Shown one piece after another: positions 6,615 through 15,516 of a DNA stretch of 64,000 bases. Position 1 is the stretch's first letter, and each line of letters starts with the position of its first letter. The notes under the pieces were generated by a model that was not told where the DNA came from, did no database searches, and worked only from the letters and a program-made list of their open reading frames with translations. The DNA is from Paenibacillus sp. HB172176 (GTDB taxonomy: Bacteria > Bacillota > Bacilli > Paenibacillales > Paenibacillaceae): the NCBI RefSeq assembly GCF_011947265.1, contig NZ_JAATHD010000021.1, positions 50,338 through 114,337 on the forward strand, in the 5' to 3' direction. The translations under genes and the position numbers were made by a program.

Positions 6615-6632
6615 AATATGCTTCTTGGCATG
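6615..6632. repeat. 18-bp copy of a segment of the 27.4-27.7 kb repeat
   Basis: AATATGCTTCTTGGCATG occurs here and identically at 27616-27633, inside a larger repeat element. It sits just after the HRDC gene. It may be a remnant of a dispersed intergenic repeat. Confidence 0.5.
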
Positions 6633-6760
6633 GTATTCCGATAGGTCTAAAGATCGATATACAGAATTTGTAGTATACTTGTCCTATGGATTCGAGTATA
6701 ATAATAGCAAATTAGACAAATTGCGAATATTGTCGAAAAACAAAGGAGCGCTCCCTCTTT

Positions 6761-7222
6761 ATGAAGGCAGAATATATAAACCCGTTTCTTGAATCTGCAA
6801 AAATCGTAATTGAGCAAGTCGTTCAAATCCGACCTGCGACAGGACAGCTTGGTCTCAAGGACATTAAGTTTGTTGAGAATTATATATGGATACAAATCGG
6901 ACTCAACGGACAGATGAACGGTGATATCGTATTCGGACTAAGTGAACAGGTTGCTCTCAAGATGGTGTCAGCAATGATGGGCGGCTACGCCATATCGGAG
7001 ATAGACGAGATGGTGCGAAGCGCGATTTCCGAGCTTGGCAATATGATTAGCGGCAATGCCAGCACCATGCTGTACAATCAAGGCGTGCGCGTGGATATTA
7101 CGCCTCCGAAGGTTATTCAATCCGCTCAATCCGCCGGCTTCTACGCGAAGCAGGCACTCACGATTCCGTTGATTATGGAAGGAATCGGAGAACTGGATAT
7201 TCAAGTATTGGTCGCAAGTTAG
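6761..7222 (+). CDS. cheX: CheX, CheY-P phosphatase
   Basis: 153 residues, full CheX length, ATG 6761 after AAAGGAG. The signature E-x-x-N is E91/N94 in SAISELGNMISGNA, the residues that position water for hydrolysis of the CheY aspartyl phosphate. The GDIVFGLSEQVALKMVSAMMGG segment is also typical. It dampens flagellar or pilus chemotaxis signalling in the cytoplasm. It is monocistronic, ended by the terminator at 7238-7263. An upstream ATTGTCGAA (6729-6737) is an 8/9 match to the Spo0A box. Confidence 0.88.
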   Translation: MKAEYINPFLESAKIVIEQVVQIRPATGQLGLKDIKFVENYIWIQIGLNGQMNGDIVFGLSEQVALKMVSAMMGGYAISEIDEMVRSAISELGNMISGNASTMLYNQGVRVDITPPKVIQSAQSAGFYAKQALTIPLIMEGIGELDIQVLVAS

Positions 7223-7237
7223 ACATGGGATACATTC

Positions 7238-7263
7238 AAAGCTCCTAAGGGAGCTTTTTTTTT
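7238..7263 (+). terminator. Intrinsic terminator of cheX
   Basis: AAAGCTCC / GGGAGCTTT stem with a 3-base loop followed by a long T-run ending at 7263. Confidence 0.85.
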
Positions 7264-7309
7264 GCTTCAATGGCAGGGATGAAGTAAACTTAGAGTTGGG
7301 TGATGCTGG

Positions 7310-8083
7310 GTGTTGAAAGACAAAGTGGTATTAATCTCCGGAGCCTCAAGCGGGATCGGCGCATGGACGGCGGCATTGTTGGCGGAAAAGGGAGCAATCC
7401 CGATTCTGACAGGTCGTAATCGGGCGAGGCTGGAAGAAGAGGCTCGCCGCATCAAAGGAAAATGCGCCTATTATGTTATGGATGTCACCAAGCAGGAGCA
7501 GATTGATCAAACGGTCGAGGCGATTATAAGAAAATACGGGAAAATCGATATTTTGTTGAACAATGCGGGATACGGTCAGTTTGAATCCTTCGCGGACATG
7601 CCGGCAGAGAGCTTCTCGGCGATGATGGATACGAATTATATGGGCATTGTTCGCTGTGTCAAAGCTGTCCTTCCGCAAATGTTGAAACGAGGCAGCGGGC
7701 ATATCGTGAACATTGCCTCCATGGCGGGAAAGATCCCTTCGGCCAAATCAACCAGCTATACGGCTACCAAGCATGCGGTGCTCGGGTTTACCAATTCGCT
7801 TCGCATGGAGATGAGGCCTCTCGGCATTGCGGTGTCCGCGGTTAATCCCGGTCCGATCGATACGGCTTTCTTCACGCTGGCCGATCCATCCGGCTCCTAT
7901 GTGAGCAATGTTCGTTGGTTCATGATGAAGCCGAGGTATGTGGCGAAGAAGATCGTCTCGGTTATGGAACGCCGGAAGGAGGAAGTGGATTTGCCGCTTG
8001 CGGCGGCAATAGGGATCAAGTTATATGGAATCGTTCCGCGTTTTGCAGATCGGGTTTTCGGCGGTCTGTTTAATCGAAAATAA
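7310..8083 (+). CDS. Short-chain dehydrogenase/reductase (SDR)
   Basis: About 257 residues; GTG 7310 or the adjacent TTG 7313 is the start. Classical SDR motifs: nucleotide-binding SGASSGIG (10-17), NNAG (84-87), catalytic Ser137 (IASMAG) and Tyr150-x-x-x-Lys154 (SYTATKHAV), and PG after the active site (VNPGPIDTAFF). The substrate cannot be predicted; the C-terminal part has hydrophobic stretches as in YqjQ/DltE-like SDRs. The DEAD-box helicase gene begins 26 bases downstream, so the two are probably co-transcribed. Confidence 0.85.
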   Translation: MLKDKVVLISGASSGIGAWTAALLAEKGAIPILTGRNRARLEEEARRIKGKCAYYVMDVTKQEQIDQTVEAIIRKYGKIDILLNNAGYGQFESFADMPAESFSAMMDTNYMGIVRCVKAVLPQMLKRGSGHIVNIASMAGKIPSAKSTSYTATKHAVLGFTNSLRMEMRPLGIAVSAVNPGPIDTAFFTLADPSGSYVSNVRWFMMKPRYVAKKIVSVMERRKEEVDLPLAAAIGIKLYGIVPRFADRVFGGLFNRK

Positions 8084-8109
8084 CGGTTCAGATAAGCGAG
8101 GGTAATAGA

Positions 8110-9570
8110 ATGAGCGAAAAAACATGGAGCGGACTCGGCATTCGAGATCTTCTAATCGAATGCTTGAATCAGAACGGTATTGAACAACCCACCGAGGTGC
8201 AGGCGAATACGATTCCTCTACTATTGAAGGGAGAGGATGTCTCCGCTCGATCGCAGACGGGAACGGGGAAAACGCTGGCCTTCCTGCTGCCGCTGCTGCA
8301 GCAGCTTCAAGCGAATTCAAGCGCGATTCAGGCCGTCATACTCTCGCCGACGCAGGAGCTGGCGATGCAGATCGTTCGCGTTGCCGAGGTATACGCGGAG
8401 CCGCTTGGCATTCGGGTACAGCAATTAATCGGCGGTGCGGCAATGAAGCGGCAAATCGAGAAATTGAAGCTTCGTCCTCAGCTTGTCATAGGTACGCCGG
8501 GCAGAATTCACGAGCTCTTGAAGCTGCGCAAGCTCAAGCTTCAAGAGGTGAAGCATGTCGTTATTGACGAGGCGGATCAGGTGTTCCAGCTTGGCTCGAC
8601 GAAGGAAGTGGAGACGCTGTTGTTCAGTATGGGCAAGGAGCGTCAGATGGTGTTCTTCTCGGCGACGCATCCTGAACAAATGGCCAGGTTCGAAGGCCGA
8701 TGGATGCGTAATCCGATTCGAATTCAATTGACGCCCGAGCATCGCGTGTCCGAGAAGGTAAGCAATTATTTTGTCGTGAGCGACAAACGGGACAAGGCGG
8801 ATACCGTTAGACGGCTTGTCCGAATGCTGAAGCCGCGGACTGCCTTATTGTTTTTGAACGACACGGATGAAATTGCGAATTGGCAATCCAAGCTGAGCTA
8901 CGAAGGCTTTGACGTCGAAACCCTGTACGGGGATTCGGATAAGCAGAAGCGGGCGGCGACGCTCGCCAGATTCCGGGAAGGACAATGTCAGCTGCTATTG
9001 GCGACGGATGTAGCGGCCAGAGGTCTCGACATTGAAGGATTGCCCTTGGTGCTGCAGCTTGATCCTGCGACAGACTCGGATCATTATGTGCATCGCGCCG
9101 GCAGGACCGGACGCATGGGGAGAGAGGGCACGGTTATTACGATCGTCACGCCTCAAGAGCTGTTCATTATGGAGAAATTCCGCAAACAGCTCGGCGTCAA
9201 TCTGCAGGAACGAATCATGTTCCGGGGCAGCCTGCTGACGAGCGAGGAGCTTCGGGAAGCGACCAAGCCGAAGCTGGGCCAAGCGGCTCAAGGAAAGCGC
9301 AAGACTGTCGCTGCCCGAAAGGTGGATGAATCCAGGACGGAAGAGCTTAAGCATCCTGACAATCATTCCAGCGAAAGCGCGGCGGTCAGCTCTAATCAAA
9401 GCGCCAATCCCAAACCGCAGTCTTATGGGAATGCTGGGAAGGTGAGCGATGGCAATTCCCGTCAACTAACTCCGAAGCCACCTAAGAAGAAGATCGTGAA
9501 GAGCGAAGGCAAGAACAAAGGTGCTCCGAAATGGTTGAAAGAGAAAAGGAGCTCCGCAAAGCCCGAATAG
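8110..9570 (+). CDS. DEAD-box RNA helicase
   Basis: 486 residues with the full motif set: Q motif (EQPTEVQANTIP), motif I SQTGTGKT (48-55), Ia PTQELA, Ib TPGR, motif II DEAD (153-156), motif III SAT (184-186), and C-terminal motifs ARGLD and HRAGRTGR. The last ~85 residues are basic and low-complexity (Lys, Ser, Pro, Asn rich), as in CshA-type helicases where the tail binds RNA. It unwinds RNA duplexes in mRNA decay or ribosome assembly, often during cold adaptation. It lies 26 bases after the SDR gene. Confidence 0.9.
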   Translation: MSEKTWSGLGIRDLLIECLNQNGIEQPTEVQANTIPLLLKGEDVSARSQTGTGKTLAFLLPLLQQLQANSSAIQAVILSPTQELAMQIVRVAEVYAEPLGIRVQQLIGGAAMKRQIEKLKLRPQLVIGTPGRIHELLKLRKLKLQEVKHVVIDEADQVFQLGSTKEVETLLFSMGKERQMVFFSATHPEQMARFEGRWMRNPIRIQLTPEHRVSEKVSNYFVVSDKRDKADTVRRLVRMLKPRTALLFLNDTDEIANWQSKLSYEGFDVETLYGDSDKQKRAATLARFREGQCQLLLATDVAARGLDIEGLPLVLQLDPATDSDHYVHRAGRTGRMGREGTVITIVTPQELFIMEKFRKQLGVNLQERIMFRGSLLTSEELREATKPKLGQAAQGKRKTVAARKVDESRTEELKHPDNHSSESAAVSSNQSANPKPQSYGNAGKVSDGNSRQLTPKPPKKKIVKSEGKNKGAPKWLKEKRSSAKPE

Positions 9571-9588
9571 GTAAATAGTCATGAAATT

Positions 9589-9685
9589 GAAAACCACCCC
9601 TTGAAACTTTTTTCTATGCCCGAAAGGTATGGGCGTAGGAAGAAAGCGGTTCATCCGCAAATCGAATCCAAGGAGAGTGGTTTTC
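9589..9685 (+). promoter_or_regulatory. Structured 5' leader (three-way-junction-like) of the SLH protein gene
   Basis: GAAAACCAC (9589-9597) pairs with GTGGTTTTC (9677-9685), closing a domain that ends against the start codon and flanks the SD (AAGGAG). Inside are a long hairpin, 9608-9621 with 9631-9645 (CTATGCCC / GGGCGTAG core extended by a U/A-G stem with one bulge), and a short hairpin GCGG-TTCAT-CCGC (9646-9658). This is more structure than expected by chance and looks riboswitch- or thermosensor-like. I cannot assign a known class. Confidence 0.5.
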
Positions 9686-9688
9686 TTG

Positions 9689-10906
9689 ATGAAGAAAAAT
9701 TGGCTTAAAAAGGCTACAATAGCGGGTATGACAGTGGTAATGATGACAGGAGGCGCATCGGCGGCATTCGCGCATGGAAACGGGCATGACGGCAACAACG
9801 GAAGAAATAAAGATGACGGGAAAGGCGAATACAAAGAGAAAAATCATAAGATAACGTGGAAATTCAAGGATGAAGACGATTTGAAATGGGCGCTTGAATA
9901 TATTATGCGCCTGGCGTCAAAGGGCGTATTCAACGGCTACGAGGACGGCACCTTCAAGCCGCAGCAGAAAATTTCGAGAATCGAAACTTTAACCGCGGCG
10001 GTCAGGCTGATGGGCCTTCAGGATCAAGCGGAATCCGCGGCCGAGATGAGCACAGAGCTGAATTTCAAAGATGCGGATAAAATCGCTTCGAAATATCCTT
10101 GGGCGGTTGGTTATGTAGCTGTCGCGCTCGAGAACGACTTGTTCGCGGAGACAGAAACAGAGGTTAAGCCTGAGCAGAACGCGACTCGTCTATGGTCAAC
10201 GATTCTGCTCGTAAAAGCGCTCAAGCTTGACGATGAAGCCAAAAAGATGAACAATGCCCAGCTTGACTTCAAGGATGCCGACCAAATTCCGGCCGGAGCC
10301 GTCGGTTATGTCGCATTGGCCTTGGAGAAAGGTATAATTACAGGCTATAACGACAATGGCGTGAAGACCTTCCGTCCGAATCAACCGGTCACTAGAGCGG
10401 AGCTGGCGGCATTGCTTGACCGCACGGACGGCGAGATGCCGGATCAGGACGCCCAAGCGATCTATGGTGAGCTTAAAGCCGCTCCATCCGGCGGCAATAT
10501 GACGTTGGTCAAGTCAGATGGAAGCGAACAAACTCTTGCGATTGACCCTACTGTGTTCATATTCAGAGATGACAAGAAAGCGTCGATCAGCGATTTGAAG
10601 GCTGGTGACGAGCTGTTCTTGCGCACTTATAATCAGAAGGTTGTATTCATCGAAGTAACGAAGAAAGCGGAAGAGAACGCGGCGTTCACGAAGCTGGGCA
10701 TTGTCCAAAACCTCGGCTTTGATTCGAAAGCGGATCTCAATTCGATCACCATTACGAATATTCCGGCAGAAACCACGGTAACACAAAGTACTTACGCAGT
10801 AGATGATGATGTTGCGATCGTCGGAGATTCTTCCTTGTTGAAGGTTGGCCAATTAGTCGAAATCGCGGGTCATCACGAAACAGTCGAATCGATTACCATC
10901 AAGTAA
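9689..10906 (+). CDS. Secreted SLH-domain surface protein
   Basis: About 405 residues. ATG 9689 (or TTG 9686) follows AAGGAG; the frame stays open upstream to 9629, but that part is the structured leader. Signal peptide about residues 1-28 (MKKNWLKKATIAGMTVVMMT...ASAAFA). After a Gly/Asn/Asp-rich linker come three S-layer homology repeats (about 60-110, 125-180, 195-250; FNGYEDGTFKPQQKISRIETL and GYNDNGVKTFRPNQPVTRAEL are diagnostic), which bind pyruvylated secondary cell-wall polymer. The C-terminal ~150 residues contain a beta-rich domain resembling DUF5666-type repeats. It is anchored at the cell surface; its role is unknown. Confidence 0.85.
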   Translation: MKKNWLKKATIAGMTVVMMTGGASAAFAHGNGHDGNNGRNKDDGKGEYKEKNHKITWKFKDEDDLKWALEYIMRLASKGVFNGYEDGTFKPQQKISRIETLTAAVRLMGLQDQAESAAEMSTELNFKDADKIASKYPWAVGYVAVALENDLFAETETEVKPEQNATRLWSTILLVKALKLDDEAKKMNNAQLDFKDADQIPAGAVGYVALALEKGIITGYNDNGVKTFRPNQPVTRAELAALLDRTDGEMPDQDAQAIYGELKAAPSGGNMTLVKSDGSEQTLAIDPTVFIFRDDKKASISDLKAGDELFLRTYNQKVVFIEVTKKAEENAAFTKLGIVQNLGFDSKADLNSITITNIPAETTVTQSTYAVDDDVAIVGDSSLLKVGQLVEIAGHHETVESITIK

Positions 10907-10931
10907 CCGCAGTCGTTCCTGTTTCAACCTC

Positions 10932-10966
10932 GAGCCCGTGCAGAATTATATTCTGCATGGGCTTTT
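10932..10966 (+). terminator. Intrinsic terminator of the SLH gene
   Basis: AGCCCGTGCAGAAT pairs with ATTCTGCATGGGCT (one G-T pair) followed by TTTT. Confidence 0.8.
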
Positions 10967-11035
10967 GATATTAACGGATATTTTCGGTATGCTTAAGGCT
11001 GGGAATTATAATCTGGCTATTTGAAGGTGATAGGA

Positions 11036-11788
11036 ATGAATACCATATTGCAAGTCGATCAGTTGTCAGGCGGCTACAGCCCGAAGCGGCCAGTGCTGCA
11101 CGGGATCGACTTTCAGATTAAAGCTGGGGAAATGGTTGGATTAATGGGGCTCAACGGCGCCGGAAAAAGCACGACGATCAAGCATATTCTGGGCCTTATG
11201 ACTCCGCATCAGGGAGAAATAAGAGTTGCCGGCTCGAGGCTGGAGGATGATCCGGAACGGTATCGGGGAGCATTCGCCTATGTGCCCGAATCCCCTGTGC
11301 TGTTCGATGAGTTGACAGTTGAGGAGCATCTGCGGTTAAGCGGCATGGCTTACGGCGTTTCGGAGCAGCTATACGAGCAGCGGAAGGAGATGCTGCTGGA
11401 TGAATTTCAGATGAAATCGAAGCGCAAGGCTTTTGCAGCCCATCTCTCCAAGGGCATGAAGCAGAAGGTAATGATTATGAGCGCGTTTCTGTCCGCGCCC
11501 GCTCTCTACATTATCGACGAGCCGTTCCTCGGCCTTGATCCGCTTGGCATACGCTCGCTGCTCGACAGGCTGGTCGAAGTGAAGGAAAGCGGGGCGGCTA
11601 TTCTCATGAGCTCCCATGTGCTCTCGACTGTCGAGGCCTACTGCGATCGCTTCATCATTATGCATCAGGGACGAATTGCCGCACAAGGCGAGATGAATGA
11701 TATTCGAGCCGCAGCGGATCTTCATCCGAATAGCGGAACGCTGGAGGACGCCTTCTACAAGCTGGTGGCAGGAGGAGCTGCTCCATGA
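11036..11788 (+). CDS. ecsA: ABC transporter ATP-binding protein EcsA
   Basis: 250 residues from ATG 11036, preceded by AAGGTGATAGGA; an in-frame TTG at 11021 is the longer alternative. Walker A GLNGAGKS (38-45), signature LSKGM (137-141) and Walker B LYIIDEP (157-163) are all present. Sequence and the overlapping downstream permease fit EcsAB, a transporter required in B. subtilis for signal peptidase and regulated-proteolysis functions, sporulation and competence. It overlaps ecsB by four bases (ATGA). Confidence 0.85.
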   Translation: MNTILQVDQLSGGYSPKRPVLHGIDFQIKAGEMVGLMGLNGAGKSTTIKHILGLMTPHQGEIRVAGSRLEDDPERYRGAFAYVPESPVLFDELTVEEHLRLSGMAYGVSEQLYEQRKEMLLDEFQMKSKRKAFAAHLSKGMKQKVMIMSAFLSAPALYIIDEPFLGLDPLGIRSLLDRLVEVKESGAAILMSSHVLSTVEAYCDRFIIMHQGRIAAQGEMNDIRAAADLHPNSGTLEDAFYKLVAGGAAP

Positions 11789-13032
11789 CCGAACGAGAAA
11801 GCCTTGCCGCATTATGGAAGACGAGGGCGAGAAGCTTTCGCAAGGAAACGATTCCTTATTTCCGCTATATGGGCCAGAGTGGTTTTCCTTCCTTCTTGTC
11901 ACTGCTCTTCATTGCGTCGGCTATAGGCTATTTCAAGCTGATCAGGGATTTGCCCGCTCACTTTCCAATCGCTGCAGTAGGCATTGTCGTCTTGACGCTT
12001 GTTATGGGCTGGAGTCCGCTTCGCACCTATCTGACTCAAGCGGATATTGTGTATTTAATGCCGAGGGAGCACGGGATGGGCGAATACATAAGACTTTCAT
12101 ACCGTAGATCGCTTTTCTTCAATGGTTTGATTGCAGCGGCTGTGCTGCTGCTTTATCTTCCGATTTATGTGCAAGGCGACGCGAACATCAATCCTTGGCT
12201 GCTTGCTTTGGGCGTAACGGCTTTGCAGTTCGGGAATGCCGCTCTCGGCTGGCAGGAGCGCAAGCTGGCATGGTCCGGAAGGAGACGAATCAACCGTCTC
12301 CTTCGCTGGATGCTGACCGCGGCCAGCCTTGCGGCGTGGCTGCTATGCGTTTGGTGGCAAGCGAGCTTGTTTATGCTGCTATGCGGTTTGCTCGCCTATT
12401 CCGTGAATCGAGCGACGAAGAAGCAGGCATTTCCATGGTATCGGCTTATTCAGGAGGAAGAGCGCATACGGAAAGCCTATTACGTCTTTTTCGGCATGTT
12501 CATCGATGTGCCCATCTTGTCCGCAACCGTCTCGAGACGCTCCTATCTCGCCTGGATGCTGCCGAGAATTGGATTCGGACGGCGCAATACCTATGTTTAT
12601 TTGTTCGCTGCTTCCCTCTTCCGCACCGAAATCGCGGGAATACTGATTCGAATCTTGCTGTTGGGAGCGTTGGTCACCTATTGGTCCGCAGACGCCTTGA
12701 CCTGGGATGGCTGGGCAGCCGCGCTTGTCTATGGTTTGTTTTCTTCCATCTATAGCTTGCAGTTAGGCGGTTTAAGACAGGTGCATCGTTTCTCCGTATG
12801 GAAGCATGTCTACCCGCTGCCAGGCGATGAGCTTGTCCGGCAATATATTCGAGTAGACCGAAGCGCGCTGCTGATTGGGCTCTTGCCTTTGTGGCTGGCA
12901 GCTGCCGCGCCAATGCTCCTGCATGGCGTATTCCTGCCGGCGTTGGCGGCTATAGCCGCAGCGCTGGGCTACGCTGCGATTCGTCCCGCGCGCATGCGGA
13001 AGAAGCTTGCCCTGGAAGCAGAGGAAGAGTGA
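11785..13032 (+). CDS. ecsB: ABC transporter permease EcsB
   Basis: 415 residues, ATG 11785 overlapping the ecsA stop. Multiple hydrophobic helices (roughly 40-60, 70-90, 110-130, 145-160, 180-215, 295-320, 360-400) and conserved segments such as ADIVYLMPREH and YRLIQEEERIRKAYYVFFGMFIDVP identify EcsB. It is the membrane partner of EcsA. The operon ends at the shared bidirectional terminator at 13077-13126. Confidence 0.85.
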   Translation: MTERESLAALWKTRARSFRKETIPYFRYMGQSGFPSFLSLLFIASAIGYFKLIRDLPAHFPIAAVGIVVLTLVMGWSPLRTYLTQADIVYLMPREHGMGEYIRLSYRRSLFFNGLIAAAVLLLYLPIYVQGDANINPWLLALGVTALQFGNAALGWQERKLAWSGRRRINRLLRWMLTAASLAAWLLCVWWQASLFMLLCGLLAYSVNRATKKQAFPWYRLIQEEERIRKAYYVFFGMFIDVPILSATVSRRSYLAWMLPRIGFGRRNTYVYLFAASLFRTEIAGILIRILLLGALVTYWSADALTWDGWAAALVYGLFSSIYSLQLGGLRQVHRFSVWKHVYPLPGDELVRQYIRVDRSALLIGLLPLWLAAAAPMLLHGVFLPALAAIAAALGYAAIRPARMRKKLALEAEEE

Positions 13033-13076
13033 CAAGCGGGTTCGCATAGGGCAGATCGCCGCAAAAGTAAGATGAG

Positions 13077-13126
13077 ACACAAAAAGCCCCTCCAGACATT
13101 ATTAATCCAATGTCCGGAGGGGCTCT
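13077..13126. terminator. Bidirectional terminator between ecsB and the aminotransferase gene
   Basis: AGCCCCTCCAGACATT pairs with AATGTCCGGAGGGGCT. On the minus strand it is followed by TTTTTGTG, so it is strongest for the leftward aminotransferase gene. Confidence 0.8.
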
Positions 13127-13150
13127 TCATCATTGCCAGGCGACGGAGGC

Positions 13151-14458
13151 TTAGTCGGCAAGGACATCTTGCACGGCTTGGTGAATCGTATCGAACAGCT
13201 CCTCCAGATTCTCTTCTTCAATGCAAGAGAAAGCTACCCGAAGATCATGCTCGCCAAGTGCGATCGTGCCTATACCGTATGGATCAAGCAACCGGCTGCG
13301 AACCGCTTCGGCTGAAGCTTCGGTTAGCTTCAGGCACATAAAATAACCGGAATTGAACGGATAGTAGGTCCACGCTCCATCATATCTGCCGCTGTCAAGC
13401 AAATCCTTGACGCAGTTGGCGCGTCCCTTCATGACCGCGTATTTCTGAGCCTTCTGATCATCGAATTGGGAAGACTGGAGCGCATGAAGGACGAAGGTCT
13501 GCGAAGGATGCGGGCCGCTGGAAATCGTAGCCCGAATGATGCCGAGCGTCTTCTGCTCCAAGGCGGCAAGCGCAGCCTGCGAGTTCGAAGCGTAGGTGAT
13601 GAAGCCTACGCGGAAGCCCCAAACATATTCTTCCTTGGTCGCTCCGTCAATTTTCACCGCCAGCACGCGAGGGTGAACATCCGCAAGCTGCGAGAATAAA
13701 GATTCTTGCATGGAATCCTCGAAGAACAATCCGAAATAGGCGTCATCCGTCACGGCGACCACATTCACGCCTTCATTCGCCGCATCGACAATCGCCGCGG
13801 CAATTTCCGCTCCTTCCTTCGGTCCGGGCGTATATCCCGTAGGGTTGTTCGGGAAATTCAGCACGACGATGGCTTTGCCTTTATCCTTCTGAGCCAGCAG
13901 CGCTTGACGGAAGCCTTCGCTGTTAAACTGCATTTCTTCATTATATAGCGGATATTCGACCATCTCCGCGCCGCGGCGCACGCCGAAGGTGAGCTCATAA
14001 TTTTCCCAGTTTTTGTCGGGAATAACGACGGCGTCTCCGCTGTCAGCGAACAGATCCGCGACGATGCTCAGTCCATGCGTAAGCGCGTTGGTGACAATCG
14101 GGTTGCCGAAGCCCTTGGCTTCAACGGCCGGATTTTCTTTGATCATTTTCGCGCGCCACGCGGAGCGAAGCTCGGGCTTTCCCGCGGGAGGCGCATATTC
14201 GTACAAATCCTTTGGTTTATAGCTGCTAAGCGTATCCTGAATCAGCTTCAGATGCATAGGCTCGCCGTTTTCAATCGCAATGCCGATCGTTGCATTGAAC
14301 TTCTTCGCCTTCGCCTTTGCTTCAGCGGATTGACTGAGAATTCCCTCTTTTGGAAAGTAGAGGTCGCGGCCAAGCTTCGACAGCATGGCGAAGATATGCG
14401 GGTTTTCTTTCTGCAAGGTTTCGTTTAATTGCTCTGCTAATGGGTTCATGGATTGCAT
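13151..14458 (-). CDS. PLP-dependent class I/II aminotransferase
   Basis: 435 residues if ATG 14458 is used (AAGGA 4 bases upstream); ATG 14449 is an alternative. The frame is open further upstream, but that part lacks an SD. Fold-type I markers: NFPNNPTGYTPG (cofactor-domain Asn/Pro region), VTDDAYFGLFFE (Asp/Tyr to the pyridine ring), and the Schiff-base Lys in KIDGATKEEYVWGFRVGF. The unusual YVWGF next to the Lys and the total length set it apart from ordinary AspC; substrate unknown (aromatic or aspartate-like are options). Convergent with ecsB. Confidence 0.82.
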   Translation of the reverse strand: MQSMNPLAEQLNETLQKENPHIFAMLSKLGRDLYFPKEGILSQSAEAKAKAKKFNATIGIAIENGEPMHLKLIQDTLSSYKPKDLYEYAPPAGKPELRSAWRAKMIKENPAVEAKGFGNPIVTNALTHGLSIVADLFADSGDAVVIPDKNWENYELTFGVRRGAEMVEYPLYNEEMQFNSEGFRQALLAQKDKGKAIVVLNFPNNPTGYTPGPKEGAEIAAAIVDAANEGVNVVAVTDDAYFGLFFEDSMQESLFSQLADVHPRVLAVKIDGATKEEYVWGFRVGFITYASNSQAALAALEQKTLGIIRATISSGPHPSQTFVLHALQSSQFDDQKAQKYAVMKGRANCVKDLLDSGRYDGAWTYYPFNSGYFMCLKLTEASAEAVRSRLLDPYGIGTIALGEHDLRVAFSCIEEENLEELFDTIHQAVQDVLAD

Positions 14459-14669
14459 TCCATCCTTCCGAATTCTCCGTTTTGAAATCTTATTGAAATA
14501 TAGAAAGGTTCGCATTTTCAATCTATGTTTGACTCGTGATATTATATCATCTTTAAGCGTGTCAGACCATGATCGTTTTGATTTTTTTCGATAATGGGCG
14601 TACTTTGATCCCGATTGATGTTGCTTGAAAAAAAGGATGAATTATAATGGGAATAGAGGAGGTTCGTAC

Positions 14670-15455
14670 ATGCTGCATGTGTCACCTGATTCACTTGGTT
14701 TGCTCCCGTCATTCGCGAAAATCGTCTGCGAGCCGGGCTGGAGATGGGCAAGGCGGGAGAAGCCCATGGCAAATTTCGACTTGTTCTATGTTTGGAGCGG
14801 CGAAGGAGAGGTCGAGGTTAACGGAACGCACTACGAGGTGGGTCACGGAAGCTGTTTTCTGTTCCGTCCGGGCGATTATACGAGCGCCACTCATCATCCG
14901 CAGAAGCCGCTTGTTTTATCTTATATTCATTTTGCCGTCAATGAGCAAATCGAACAGGTTCCAGAGCGATATCGCGTCTTGTCGGACACCGTCGATTTCG
15001 AATATATGCTCTCGCGTTACGTGAGGCTGTTCCTGGTTGAGACATACGCGGCGGAGGAAGAGGCGAGGCTGGTGCTGAAGCAGCTCTTGATCGGGCTGCT
15101 TCGCGCGGACAATGAAGCGCCGATCGAGAAGAAGGTCAGCAATCAATTGACGGAAGCGATTCACGAAATCGCCAACTATATTCGTCAGAATCCGGGCATA
15201 CCGCATCGGGTGGAGAATCTGGCCTCGAGAGCGCAGCTTTCGCCGCGCTATTTCTCCATGAAATTCAAGGAGCTGATCGGCATGTCCGTGCAGACTTACA
15301 TGATACGCACCCGCATCGAGCGGGCGCAGCATCTGCTCATGCATGCCGGCATGAACGTGACCGAGGTGGCGGATGCGCTCGGATATCGGGATATCTTCTT
15401 CTTCAGCCGCCAATTCAAGCAATATACGGGCAGAAGTCCCTCTGAAATTCGCTAA
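14670..15455 (+). CDS. AraC-family transcriptional regulator
   Basis: 261 residues from ATG 14670 behind a strong AGGAGG; the in-frame ATG at 14625 has none. N-terminal cupin-like ligand domain (about 20-100: FYVWSGEGEVEVNG...GHGSCFLFRPGDYTSATHH). C-terminal pair of HTH motifs (about 165-261: VENLASRAQLSPRYFSMKFKELIGMSV and VTEVADALGYRDIFFFSRQF). Such proteins usually sense a sugar or metabolite and activate nearby genes; no obvious target operon adjoins it, and psd is convergent. Confidence 0.88.
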   Translation: MLHVSPDSLGLLPSFAKIVCEPGWRWARREKPMANFDLFYVWSGEGEVEVNGTHYEVGHGSCFLFRPGDYTSATHHPQKPLVLSYIHFAVNEQIEQVPERYRVLSDTVDFEYMLSRYVRLFLVETYAAEEEARLVLKQLLIGLLRADNEAPIEKKVSNQLTEAIHEIANYIRQNPGIPHRVENLASRAQLSPRYFSMKFKELIGMSVQTYMIRTRIERAQHLLMHAGMNVTEVADALGYRDIFFFSRQFKQYTGRSPSEIR

Positions 15456-15467
15456 TGCGTCATGAAC

Positions 15468-15516
15468 GCATGAAGAACCCCAATCGTCTCTCTAGGACGA
15501 TTGGGGTTCTTCATGC
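15468..15516. terminator. 21-bp perfect inverted repeat at the araC-type/psd boundary
   Basis: Arms 15468-15488 and 15496-15516 are perfectly complementary with a 7-base loop. The stem includes the psd stop codon and its last codons, so the terminator overlaps coding sequence. Confidence 0.7.
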
